Shown one piece after another: positions 24,997-32,679 of a stretch of DNA of 37,806 nucleotides (position 1 is its first letter; every line of letters starts with the position of its first letter). The translations under genes were made by a program, and so were the position numbers. The DNA is taken from contig CAJKNM010000009.1 in assembly GCA_905201285.1 (NCBI GenBank), positions 1 to 37,806 on the forward strand. Reading direction: 5' to 3'. Source of the DNA: an uncultured Eubacteriales bacterium. Lineage in GTDB: Bacteria > Bacillota > Clostridia > Monoglobales > Monoglobaceae. The notes beneath the pieces are model-generated. The model saw nothing but the letters and a program-made list of their open reading frames with translations, had not been told where the DNA came from and did no database searches.

Positions 24997-25497
24997 ATGA
25001 AGTTAGGTTTAATTATTGTACATGTTATAATTGCAGTTGTGCTTGTTGTGGTTGTGCTTATGCAGCATGGTAAGCAACAAGGTCTCTCGGGTGCAATCGC
25101 AGGCGGCGCAGAAACATTCTTCGGTAAGAATAAGGGCAGGACAATAGATGCTATGCTTAAAAAGTTCACTGCGGTGGTTGCAGCACTTTTTGTTATAAGT
25201 TCAATCGTTCTTACAACCGTTTCGGTTAAGGAGTATAAGAATTCGGCAAATGATAGCAGTAACTCAACAGAGGCATCAGAGAGTGCTGATGGTCAGACTC
25301 AGGTTAAGCTTGATGAGCAGGGTAACTTGGTTGACGCAGATGGAAATATCGTTATGTCAGCCGATCAGGTTGCTCAGCAGCAGGCGGCAAGCCAGCAGGC
25401 TGGCGGCAACAATGCAAGTGCTGATAATAATGCTAATACTGACAATAATGCAAGTGCCGACAATAATGCGACAGAAAATCAGACACCCGCTGAGTAA
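24997..25497 (+). CDS. secG: Preprotein translocase subunit SecG with long hydrophilic tail
   Basis: Third subunit of the SecYEG channel. The start is ATG 24997, with AAGGAGG upstream; the open frame to 24907 is non-coding leader. Residues 1-75 are a normal SecG: helix 1 (LGLIIVHVIIAVVLVVVVLM), the loop QQGLSGAIAGGAETFFGKNKGRT, and helix 2 (AVVAALFVISSIVLTTV). Residues about 80-166 are an extra tail: an acidic/Ser part, VKLDEQGNLVDADGNIV, a Gln/Ala stretch, then Asn/Ala/Asp repeats (NNASADNNANTDNNASADNN). Typical SecG proteins are 70-80 residues, so the tail doubles the protein. With two helices and both termini on the same side, it should lie outside the membrane if the termini are periplasmic, as in other SecG. 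Confidence 0.93.
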   Translation: MKLGLIIVHVIIAVVLVVVVLMQHGKQQGLSGAIAGGAETFFGKNKGRTIDAMLKKFTAVVAALFVISSIVLTTVSVKEYKNSANDSSNSTEASESADGQTQVKLDEQGNLVDADGNIVMSADQVAQQQAASQQAGGNNASADNNANTDNNASADNNATENQTPAE

Positions 25498-25535
25498 TAA
25501 AGTTTATTAAAAGGGCCGCAGGCTCTTCATAAAGC

Positions 25536-25563
25536 AAAAGCCTCCCTTTTGGGAGGTCTTTTG
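25536..25563 (+). terminator. Terminator after secG
   Basis: AAAAGCCTCCC, loop TTTT, GGGAGGTCTTTT (25536-25562), followed by GTT; the core stem is CCTCCC (25541-25546) with GGGAGG (25551-25556). Confidence 0.85.
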
Positions 25564-25613
25564 TTACTATGAATTGTTTTAAAGATTTGATAACTGCGAA
25601 TTGAGGCGAGAAT

Positions 25614-26156
25614 ATGGGAATAACGCTGAAAAATATTATAGGACATTTTATGACTATTACGCGGCACAGGCATATGGTTATTGCGCATAGCGCAAAGGCA
25701 GGAATCTTGTGGCAAGGGTTGAGACATGACCTATCTAAGTATACATTAACCGAATTTTTGGGCGGAGCGAGGTATTATTGCGGCTATAAAAGTCCAAACG
25801 AGGAGGAACGCAGAAAATACGGATATTCGCCCGCGTGGCTGCATCACAAGGGCAGAAATAAACATCATTTTGAATACTGGACGGATTATGACACGGTTAC
25901 ACATAAAATTAAGCCGATTCCTATGCCAAAAAAGTATATTGCTGAAATGTTCTGCGACAGAGTTGCGGCAAGCAAGATATATCAGGGGGATAAATATACC
26001 GACCGACATCCGCTTGAATATTTTTTGAAATCAAAATCGACAAGGTTTATAGCGCCGGAAACTTCGGATGAGATTGAGAGATTGCTTCTTGTTTTAGCGG
26101 AAAAGGGCGAGGAGGCGGCATTTCACGAGGTGCGGAAAATGCTTGGGAAGAGATAG
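25614..26156 (+). CDS. DUF5662-family protein
   Basis: This 180-residue soluble protein resembles the DUF5662 group of Firmicutes and phage-associated proteins of unknown function. Histidines and acids are clustered: HRHMVIAHS near the N-terminus, RHDLSKYT at 37-44, WLHHKGRNKHHFEYW around 73-87, and MFCDRVAASK. The spaced His/Asp pairs look like a metal-dependent hydrolase of the HD type (the HDLSK pattern supports this), but catalysis is inference. No close SD is seen apart from GAGGCGAG 10 bases before the ATG. It is monocistronic and closed by a shared terminator. Confidence 0.75.
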   Translation: MGITLKNIIGHFMTITRHRHMVIAHSAKAGILWQGLRHDLSKYTLTEFLGGARYYCGYKSPNEEERRKYGYSPAWLHHKGRNKHHFEYWTDYDTVTHKIKPIPMPKKYIAEMFCDRVAASKIYQGDKYTDRHPLEYFLKSKSTRFIAPETSDEIERLLLVLAEKGEEAAFHEVRKMLGKR

Positions 26157-26187
26157 AAAAGGACGGGTCTGTGACCCGCCCTTTTTA
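26157..26187. terminator. Bidirectional terminator
   Basis: AAAAGGACGGGTC, loop TGT, GACCCGCCCTTTTT (26157-26186), with one A/C mismatch. It closes the DUF5662 gene on the plus strand and the convergent SH3 gene on the minus strand. Confidence 0.85.
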
Positions 26188-27294
26188 TTATGCTTCTTTA
26201 AGACCTATGATTTTATAGGTGCTTCCGCTTATATCAACGGTATACTTGTATCTTTCCGAAACATCTTTAACTGTTCCGTCGGGGTAGGTTACGCGAATGA
26301 CTGAATCGCGTATGACGGTAACTTGGGTTGCCGAAGCGCGCGTTGCGCTATGGCAGTTTAAAGAAATTATCTCTTCGCTCGAGACAGAATCGTGAATGCT
26401 TTTGACGCTTTTGAGTTCCTGGTCTGCGGCGCTTCCCGAGAAGTATGCGGATACATAGTCATAATTACCTGTATTCACGCCGTTTACAAAGCATAGAATT
26501 GAGTCATGAACAAAGTTTTGTACAGCTGACGCATTATAATCATATACCTGCGGCCGAGTCGAGACAATATAGTTTCTTTTTATATAGCCGCGGCTTCCGT
26601 TATATGTCACCAGTGCAAAGTCTGAGTTTGTGTATTCAATCACATAAATTTCGCTTGCAAGCGGAACCTGTGTGATTTCGGGATAGCTTGCCGCGGGGCC
26701 GGTTCTTAGCGTAACACTGATATTACAGTTTCCCACAAACATTGTACGTTCAACCGAAACAGGCTGTTCGGCGGGTTTTTGCGGCTGTGTCTGTGGCTGC
26801 TGTGCGGGAGGTGTGTTTTCCTGCTGTGCCGGAACTTGTGCTTCGGTAGATACGGCCTGTTCGTTATGAGACTTTCCGGGTGAAATCACGTTTGTTGCAA
26901 ATAAAATAATCGTGATTATGATTACCGCGGCAAGAACCGACATAACCGAAATCGCCACAATCAGGCCGGTATTACTCTTCCTTCTGTACATATTATTTCG
27001 GTCATACGGATTCGGGTTATAGTTTGGATTATAGTTTGGGTTGAAGCCTCCATTATAATTCGGATTATAGTTTTGACTTCCATCGCTGTAATTTTGATAA
27101 TTATTGTTTTGCACAGGATTCTGATTGAAATTTCGCTCAAAGTCAGAGTTAAAATTTGGGTTATAGTTCTGAGTTGGGTTATTACTTTCCGTATATTCAT
27201 CCGGCATATTGATGCGGGTGGTGTTATTTAATGTTTCATCAGTGCTGTCAAAGCCGGATTCACCAAAATCAGGGTTATTAGGGTTTTTGTTCAT
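26188..27294 (-). CDS. Membrane-anchored SH3-domain protein with TcaA-like C-terminal domain
   Basis: This is a 368-residue protein. The start is the ATG at 27292-27294, with GGAGGG upstream; five more in-frame codons precede the SD. Residues 1-105 are cytoplasmic and very Asn/Tyr/Pro-rich, with repeats of NPNYN type. A single membrane helix spans about 110-135 (LIVAISVMSVLAAVIIITII). Outside lie a Gln/Pro linker, a bacterial SH3 domain (about 190-250; VTLRTGPAASYPEITQVP, SRGYIKRNYIV), and a C-terminal domain resembling the NTF2-like domain of TcaA. Such proteins bind cell wall; the exact ligand is unknown. It is transcribed alone from a promoter divergent to yicC. Confidence 0.75.
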   Translation of the reverse strand: MNKNPNNPDFGESGFDSTDETLNNTTRINMPDEYTESNNPTQNYNPNFNSDFERNFNQNPVQNNNYQNYSDGSQNYNPNYNGGFNPNYNPNYNPNPYDRNNMYRRKSNTGLIVAISVMSVLAAVIIITIILFATNVISPGKSHNEQAVSTEAQVPAQQENTPPAQQPQTQPQKPAEQPVSVERTMFVGNCNISVTLRTGPAASYPEITQVPLASEIYVIEYTNSDFALVTYNGSRGYIKRNYIVSTRPQVYDYNASAVQNFVHDSILCFVNGVNTGNYDYVSAYFSGSAADQELKSVKSIHDSVSSEEIISLNCHSATRASATQVTVIRDSVIRVTYPDGTVKDVSERYKYTVDISGSTYKIIGLKEA

Positions 27295-27325
27295 TATAGT
27301 TCCCTCCAAAAAATCTTATGTAGAT

Positions 27326-27354
27326 ATTATACACTATATGAGAGAATTTGTAAA
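27326..27354 (-). promoter_or_regulatory. Promoter of the SH3-domain gene
   Basis: On the minus strand TTTACA (27349-27354), 17 bases, TATAAT (27326-27331), about 25 bases upstream of the SD. Confidence 0.72.
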
Positions 27355-27410
27355 TAGAAGAGCAAATTTTTTATGAGTACAAATTGTTCCAAATGAACCG
27401 CATAAAAAAC

Positions 27411-27439
27411 TTGCAATAATGATTTGTTTGTGTTATAAT
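27411..27439 (+). promoter_or_regulatory. Promoter of the yicC-remA-gmk-rpoZ operon
   Basis: TTGCAA (27411-27416), 17 bases, TATAAT (27434-27439) with extended TGT. It lies about 50 bases before yicC. Confidence 0.75.
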
Positions 27440-27489
27440 AATAGACTGAATGAAGAGACTTCGGAAAACCGAATGTGGGGTTAATGAGT

Positions 27490-28365
27490 ATGTTAAAAAG
27501 TATGACAGGCTTCGGCAGAGCCGAGAAGCTGATTGAAGGTTATTTTGTAAATGTTCAGATTAAGTCGGTGAATCACAGGTATAGTGATATTACCGTAAAG
27601 GTGCCGAGATACTACACCTTTCTTGAGGATAAAATAAGGAAAGCGGCATCTGAATCAATATCAAGAGGCAAGGTTGAAATACTCGTCGGTATTGAGCGAA
27701 AGGATGCGGCTGATAAAAAGATTACTCTTAACCGCGCTGTTGCCGAAGAATATATAAATGCCCTGCACGAATTGACTGAGCTTGGGGTTACTGATGATTT
27801 ATCTATATCAGCAATGTCGAGAATAAATGACATATTTGATGTCGAGTATAAAGAAATAGATGAAGAACAGATTGAAAAAATGGTTTTAAGCGTTTTTGAT
27901 GAAGCTGTCAGCGGCTTTTTGAAAATGCGCGCTGATGAGGGAAAGCGTTTGGGCGAAAGCCTTAAAGGACACCTTGCGGCGCTTGTTTCCGAGGTAGAGG
28001 TTATAGAAAAACGCTCGCCTGAGTGTGTGACCGAGTATCGTGACAGACTTAAGCGAAAGCTTGAAGAGGTTTTGGCCGACCGCACGGCGGATGAATCGAG
28101 AATTATAACCGAGGCGGCGATATTTGCCGATAAAATTGCGGTTGATGAGGAAACGGTTCGGTTGAGAAGTCATGTATGTGCCTTTGAAAAGACTATGGGT
28201 GCAGATGAGCCGGTCGGGAAAAAGCTGGATTTCATTGTTCAGGAGATGAATCGCGAGGCAAACACCATCGGCTCAAAATGTAATGACGCAGAGGTCGCCG
28301 CTTATGTTGTTGAGCTTAAATCAATAATCGAGAAAATTCGCGAGCAGATTCAGAATATAGAATAA
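27490..28365 (+). CDS. yicC: YicC/YloC-family endoribonuclease
   Basis: This is a 291-residue protein. The start is at the family-typical MLKSMTGFGRA (ATG 27490); the frame is open to GTG 27475, and GTGGGG upstream serves either ATG. The N-terminal YicC domain and C-terminal DUF1732 domain are both present (ending GSKCNDAEVAAYVVELKSIIEKIREQIQNIE, a conserved tail). YicC/YloC enzymes are RNA endonucleases linked to RNA decay. It is first of the conserved yloC-remA-gmk-rpoZ operon. Confidence 0.93.
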   Translation: MLKSMTGFGRAEKLIEGYFVNVQIKSVNHRYSDITVKVPRYYTFLEDKIRKAASESISRGKVEILVGIERKDAADKKITLNRAVAEEYINALHELTELGVTDDLSISAMSRINDIFDVEYKEIDEEQIEKMVLSVFDEAVSGFLKMRADEGKRLGESLKGHLAALVSEVEVIEKRSPECVTEYRDRLKRKLEEVLADRTADESRIITEAAIFADKIAVDEETVRLRSHVCAFEKTMGADEPVGKKLDFIVQEMNREANTIGSKCNDAEVAAYVVELKSIIEKIREQIQNIE

Positions 28366-28384
28366 GAAAAATGAGGTGTGTTTA

Positions 28385-28657
28385 ATGAAACTTATAAATG
28401 TTGGTTTCGGAAACATAGTTTCGGGAGACAGAGTTATTGCCATTGTCAGTCCGGACTCCGCGCCGATTAAAAGAATTGTGCAGGAGTCAAAGGAAAAGGG
28501 CCTGCTTATTGACGCAACCTGCGGAAGACGTACCCGTGCAGTCATTATAACCGACAGCGACCATGTTATTCTCTCTGCGATTCAGACAGAGACAATAGCC
28601 GGAAGGGCGGAACCTAAGGAAGATGACAGAGAGGAAGAGACCGAGAATGAAGGGTAG
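28385..28657 (+). CDS. remA: RemA-like regulatory protein (DUF370)
   Basis: This 90-residue DNA-binding protein of the RemA family (DUF370) activates matrix and osmoprotection genes in Bacillus. ATG 28385 has GAGGTG upstream. The family core is clear: LINVGFGNIV, RVIAIVSPDSAPIKR, LIDATCGRRTRAVIITDSDHVILSAIQ. The C-terminus is acidic (EPKEDDREEETENEG). Its last codons overlap the gmk start by 11 bases. The regulatory targets here are unknown. Confidence 0.94.
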   Translation: MKLINVGFGNIVSGDRVIAIVSPDSAPIKRIVQESKEKGLLIDATCGRRTRAVIITDSDHVILSAIQTETIAGRAEPKEDDREEETENEG

Positions 28658-29207
28658 GCTTATTGTTATATCCGGACCGTCCGGTGTGGGAAAGGGTACA
28701 CTTGTAAAGCGGCTTCTTCGCGAATGTGACCGTCTTAAGCTGTCTGTGTCGGCAACCACACGCAAGCCGCGGAGTGAGGACACCGAGGGCGTGACATATT
28801 TCTTTAAAACAAAGGATGAGTTCCGTTCGATGATTGAAAACAGTGCGTTTATGGAATGGGCAATATATAATGATAACTATTACGGCACACCCATTGCTCC
28901 GGTTAAGGAAAAGCTGGCGGAGGGATACGACGTTCTTCTTGAAATAGATGTTCAGGGTGCAATGAAGGTTATGGAGAGATGCCCTGACGGAATTTATATT
29001 TTTATTGCGCCGCCGAGCGTTGAAACTCTGAGGGAGAGGCTGACGTGCAGAGGTTCGGAAACGCCCGAACAGATTGATAAGAGGGTTGCCGCCGCCGAGG
29101 CGGAGCTTGAACTTCAAAACAAATACAGTTATGTTGTAGTAAATAATGTCTTGGACGATGCAGTCAGAGACGTGAAGAATATAATAGAAAGGAAAGATTC
29201 ATTATGA
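28647..29207 (+). CDS. gmk: Guanylate kinase
   Basis: Phosphorylates GMP to GDP. The start is ATG 28647 (MKGRLIVISGPSGVGKGT), with GAGGAAGAG upstream inside remA; an ATG at 28623 would add eight charged residues. The 186-residue length fits. The P-loop is GPSGVGKGT, followed by SATTRKPRSEDTEGVTYFF (GMP-binding) and LEIDVQGAMKV. It overlaps remA by 11 bases and rpoZ by four (ATGA). Confidence 0.96.
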   Translation: MKGRLIVISGPSGVGKGTLVKRLLRECDRLKLSVSATTRKPRSEDTEGVTYFFKTKDEFRSMIENSAFMEWAIYNDNYYGTPIAPVKEKLAEGYDVLLEIDVQGAMKVMERCPDGIYIFIAPPSVETLRERLTCRGSETPEQIDKRVAAAEAELELQNKYSYVVVNNVLDDAVRDVKNIIERKDSL

Positions 29208-29407
29208 TGATATATCCACCCATTGCGGAGTTGGTAAAGAGAGCGGGAAGCCGTTATGCTTTGGTTATAGAGGCGGCTCAGCGCGCAAGACAGCTTTCAC
29301 AGGGGGCAACACCGCTCTGTAAGGTTGATTCAAATAAGGAGGTTGCTATTGCCGCAAACGAAATATACGAAGGAAAAATCAGCGCGGTAATGCCGGACCA
29401 GATTTAG
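29204..29407 (+). CDS. rpoZ: RNA polymerase omega subunit
   Basis: This small subunit aids RNA polymerase assembly. At 67 residues it is at the short end for omega. It contains the core PPIAELVKRAGSRYALVIEAAQRARQL, with the family RYxLVxxxxxRAR pattern, and IAANEIYEGKI. It is coupled to gmk by a four-base overlap. It stops at a TAG (29405-29407), but the same frame continues for 34 acidic codons to a TAA at 29510-29512, suggesting that the ancestral or full protein was about 102 residues. The core omega fold is complete before the TAG, so the short form should work. Confidence 0.93.
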   Translation: MMIYPPIAELVKRAGSRYALVIEAAQRARQLSQGATPLCKVDSNKEVAIAANEIYEGKISAVMPDQI

Positions 29408-29512
29408 CCGCACAGCGAAAATAGCGGAGATGATTCAAATTTGCTTGACAATGCGGACGCCACTGAGGAAACAGAGGTTGCTTCGGATGCTACTGATGAA
29501 TCGGTCGAGTAA
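29408..29512 (+). other. In-frame acidic extension of rpoZ after an amber codon
   Basis: Reading on in the rpoZ frame past TAG gives 34 sense codons, rich in Asp/Glu/Ser/Thr/Ala, with a codon pattern like real genes, ending in TAA. This is either a recent nonsense truncation, a base error in the assembly, or low-level readthrough. TAG is a normal stop elsewhere in this window (remA, priA, def, murD), so no code change is implied. Confidence 0.55.
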
Positions 29513-29530
29513 GGCTTAGTCAGTTTAAAT

Positions 29531-29604
29531 CGGGCTGCTGTGGAACGGGATGGAAGAAAAAGCCGGTGGCTTTTTTGAATGCCGTTTTGCGGCAGCCCGT
29601 TTTG
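29531..29604 (+). terminator. Nested double-hairpin terminator after rpoZ
   Basis: The outer stem CGGGCTGC (29531-29538) pairs with GCAGCCCG (29592-29599), followed by TTTTG. A middle ACGG/CCGT pairing and an inner complete terminator AAAAAGCC-GGT-GGCTTTTTT (29557-29576) lie inside it. Confidence 0.82.
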
Positions 29605-29637
29605 CGAAAATATAACTGAGAGAAGGTGTAAATCATA

Positions 29638-32082
29638 ATGATTGCGAGAGTGATGCTGACTAATGCGGGTTTTGCACTCAGCCGGGAATTTGACTATATT
29701 GTTCCCGAGCCGATGCAGGAGACGGCACAGCCGGGCGAGAGGGTGCTGGTTCCGTTCGGTGCGAGAAATAAGTCTGAAGAAGCTGTTATTGTTGCTCTGA
29801 CAGATAAAAGTGATTATGATAAGCTTAAAACTATAAAAAAGTTTTTGGATAAAACGCCGATGTTCTCAAGGTCGCAGCTTGATTTATGCCGCTGGCTTCA
29901 GGAAAAATATCTATGCTCGTTTTCACAGGCTTATAAACAGATAAAGCCGCCGAGAGCGGGGGCAAAAATTCAGCAATGGCTTATTTCGGTCAGGGAGCCG
30001 ATGAGTGAAGAAAAGCTTAGCCCAACGCAGGAAAAGCTTCTTAAAGCGTTATCAGAAAGAGATGGCACAGCGGAATATTCCGAAATTTCGGAGCAGGTAG
30101 GTGCAAGGGGACTTAAAAGCGCCGCCTATGCGCTTAAAGACATAGGAATAATCGATATTTGTGAGAATATAAAAGAAAATATAAGAGCGAAGTATATTCG
30201 TATGGCAAAGCTTGAGTGCAGTATAGATGACGGATATGAACTTGCGCAGGAGCTTTCGGAAAGACGCGCAAAAACTCAGGCGAATATGGTGTTGGCTTTA
30301 TGCGACTGCGGAGATATGGCGTGTGCTGACTTGATTTCGGCCGTAAACGGGAGCTACAGCGCATTAAATTCGCTGTGCGAAAAAGGAATTGCTTCTATAT
30401 ATAAAGAACAGATTGTCAGAAAGGCATACGATGAAGAGAAATATGAGCGAACACAGGAGTATACTCCGACAGAAGAACAGAAACCGATTATTGAGTATAT
30501 CAACGGGCGAATAGATGACGGAGTAAACGAAAAGATTCTGATACGCGGGGTTACGGGGAGCGGTAAGACAGAGGTGTTCCTCCAAGCGATAAAGCATTGT
30601 ATCGACCTCGGGAAGCAGGCAATTATGCTTGTGCCCGAAATTTCGCTTACGCCGCAAATGGTGGAGAGGTTTGTCGGAAGATTTGGAAACTCGGTTGCGG
30701 TAATGCACAGCGGTCTTTCGCTCGGCGAACGTTTCGACCAATGGAATAAGATAAAAAACGGTGAAGTCAGCGTGGTCGTAGGCGCGAGGAGCGCTGTCTT
30801 TGCACCGTTTGAAAATATAGGAATAATAATTCTCGATGAACAGCACGAAACGAGCTACAAATCGGATATTGCGCCGAGGTATCACGCGGCGGAGGTGGCG
30901 GCTAAACGCGGCGAGGATTCGGGTGCCCCGGTTGTTCTTGCTTCCGCAACGCCGGATATTTCGACGTATTATAGGGCTCTTAACGGCGAGTATACTCTCT
31001 TTGAAATGTTTAACAGATACAACAAAAACGCTATGCCGAAGGCGAGGATTGTTGATATGCGAAGCGAACTTTTAGACTTGCATAACAATTCGGCCATAAG
31101 CATACGTCTTCAGGAGGAAATACGGTTAAACCTTGAAAGAGGCGAGAAAACGGTATTGTTCCTCAATCGGAGAGGGTATAATACCTTTGTTTCATGCCGC
31201 GAATGCGGATATGTGGTAGAATGTGAGAATTGCAGCATTGCGATGACTTACCACAAAAAGACGGATAAGCTTGTTTGTCATTATTGCGGACTGACAATCG
31301 ACAATATAACGACTTGCCCCGAGTGTGGCTCAAAGTATATCAGATTTTTCGGCACGGGAACGCAAAGGATAGAGGATGAATTGAATAAATTATTTCCCTC
31401 GGCGAGAGTACTTCGTATGGATTATGATACCACATCGGGCAAGGGCGGACATGAGATGATTCTCAACAGGTTCAGAAACGGCGAGGCTGACATACTGCTC
31501 GGAACCCAGATGGTGACAAAAGGCCTTGACTTCCCCGATGTAACTTTGGTCGGGGTTCTCGCGGCGGATACAGCGCTTAATGTGGACGATTATCGGGCGA
31601 ATGAAAAATGCTTTTCGCTTATTACCCAGGTATGCGGAAGAGCGGGAAGAGGCGACGTCGAGGGGAGAGCAATAATACAGACGTATCAGCCTCAGAACCG
31701 AACGATAAATCTTGCCAAGGAGCAGAACTATAAGGAATTTTATAAAAACGAGATACTGTATCGGATTCGGCTGCAATACCCGCCGTTTTGCGATTTTGTA
31801 TATATACTTGTGTCGGGGGAGGACGAGGATGACGCAAATGCCGAAATTGTTAATATAGGCGATTTTCTGAAAGAGAATCAGAGTGAAAATATTCTGAAAA
31901 TGATGGGGCCGGCACCTGCCGGAATTAAGAGAATTAAAAATATGTATAGATTTCGGATTATAATGAAGGTGCGGAAGGGAGAACTGATTCTGCCGATATT
32001 GCGACAGGTGTATGAGGCGCATGAGAATTCCGGAATAAAAAATATGCTTTCGATTGACATTAACCCGACAAATATGATATAG
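29638..32082 (+). CDS. priA: Primosomal protein N' (replication restart helicase PriA)
   Basis: Recognises stalled forks and reloads the replicative helicase. At 814 residues it shows the N-terminal DNA-binding part (IVPEPMQETAQPGERVLVPFGARNK), Walker A GVTGSGKTEV (about 304-313), DEQHE as the DEAH-type box, ASATPDIST, and the zinc-binding cysteines (CRECGYVVECENC, CHYCG, CPECGS; about 520-565). Helicase motifs V/VI follow (LLGTQMVTKGLDFPDVTLVGVL, ITQVCGRAGR). SD AAGGTG precedes the ATG. In many Firmicutes coaBC lies between rpoZ and priA; here a terminator occupies that place. The stop is TAG. Confidence 0.96.
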   Translation: MIARVMLTNAGFALSREFDYIVPEPMQETAQPGERVLVPFGARNKSEEAVIVALTDKSDYDKLKTIKKFLDKTPMFSRSQLDLCRWLQEKYLCSFSQAYKQIKPPRAGAKIQQWLISVREPMSEEKLSPTQEKLLKALSERDGTAEYSEISEQVGARGLKSAAYALKDIGIIDICENIKENIRAKYIRMAKLECSIDDGYELAQELSERRAKTQANMVLALCDCGDMACADLISAVNGSYSALNSLCEKGIASIYKEQIVRKAYDEEKYERTQEYTPTEEQKPIIEYINGRIDDGVNEKILIRGVTGSGKTEVFLQAIKHCIDLGKQAIMLVPEISLTPQMVERFVGRFGNSVAVMHSGLSLGERFDQWNKIKNGEVSVVVGARSAVFAPFENIGIIILDEQHETSYKSDIAPRYHAAEVAAKRGEDSGAPVVLASATPDISTYYRALNGEYTLFEMFNRYNKNAMPKARIVDMRSELLDLHNNSAISIRLQEEIRLNLERGEKTVLFLNRRGYNTFVSCRECGYVVECENCSIAMTYHKKTDKLVCHYCGLTIDNITTCPECGSKYIRFFGTGTQRIEDELNKLFPSARVLRMDYDTTSGKGGHEMILNRFRNGEADILLGTQMVTKGLDFPDVTLVGVLAADTALNVDDYRANEKCFSLITQVCGRAGRGDVEGRAIIQTYQPQNRTINLAKEQNYKEFYKNEILYRIRLQYPPFCDFVYILVSGEDEDDANAEIVNIGDFLKENQSENILKMMGPAPAGIKRIKNMYRFRIIMKVRKGELILPILRQVYEAHENSGIKNMLSIDINPTNMI

Positions 32083-32155
32083 TAGAGGTAATAGGTTTTA
32101 AAGACACATAAATAAAAGCACACAGAGCATAGAAATATGGAAAGGAAGAGAGATA

Positions 32156-32635
32156 ATGGCTGTAAGAAATATATTAAAACTCGGTATGGACGGTGACGAA
32201 ATTCTTTCAAAGAAGTGCAGACCGGTTGGAAATATTACGGAGAGAATGGAAATTCTGCTGGAGGATTTGGCTGATACTCTGTATGAGTCGGGGGGTGTCG
32301 GACTTGCGGCTCCGCAGGTCGGTGTTCTCAGACGAATGGCGGTTATAGATGTAGGGGATGGTCTTATAGAATTGATTGACCCCGAGATAATAGCAACCGA
32401 GGGCGAACAGACAGGAACGGAAGGCTGTCTAAGCTATCCTGACCATTGGGGAATTGTTACACGACCGAATAAGGTCACCGTTCGGGCCATGAACGGCGAG
32501 GGAAGGATTCGGGAAATTACCGGCGAGGGGCTTCTTGCGAGAGCGTTCTGCCATGAGATAGACCACCTTGACGGACATATGTTCACCGAAAAGGTTACCG
32601 AGTGGATTGAGCCGGATGAAGAGGAAGAGGAGTAG
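32156..32635 (+). CDS. def: Peptide deformylase
   Basis: Removes the formyl group from nascent N-terminal fMet. The 159-residue protein carries the three signature motifs: GVGLAAPQVG (about 46-55), EGCLSYP (88-94; metal-ligand Cys) and HEIDHLDGH (132-140; two metal-ligand His and catalytic Glu). The C-terminus is acidic. It lies 73 bases after priA with SD GGAAAGGA; fmt, the usual next gene, is absent because a terminator follows. Confidence 0.97.
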   Translation: MAVRNILKLGMDGDEILSKKCRPVGNITERMEILLEDLADTLYESGGVGLAAPQVGVLRRMAVIDVGDGLIELIDPEIIATEGEQTGTEGCLSYPDHWGIVTRPNKVTVRAMNGEGRIREITGEGLLARAFCHEIDHLDGHMFTEKVTEWIEPDEEEEE

Positions 32636-32637
32636 TT

Positions 32638-32666
32638 AAAGGGTGTTGCGTATGCAACACCCTTTA
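32638..32666. terminator. Bidirectional terminator between def and sipL
   Basis: AAAGGGTGTTGC (32638-32649), loop GTAT, GCAACACCCTTTA (32654-32666). It serves convergent def and sipL. Confidence 0.88.
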
Positions 32667-32679
32667 TTAGTATCCGAAG

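Noticed and set aside
29405..29407. TAG as a sense codon (recoded genetic code)
   Set aside because: remA, priA, def and murD all end with TAG at positions that fit their families, so TAG is a stop in this organism.
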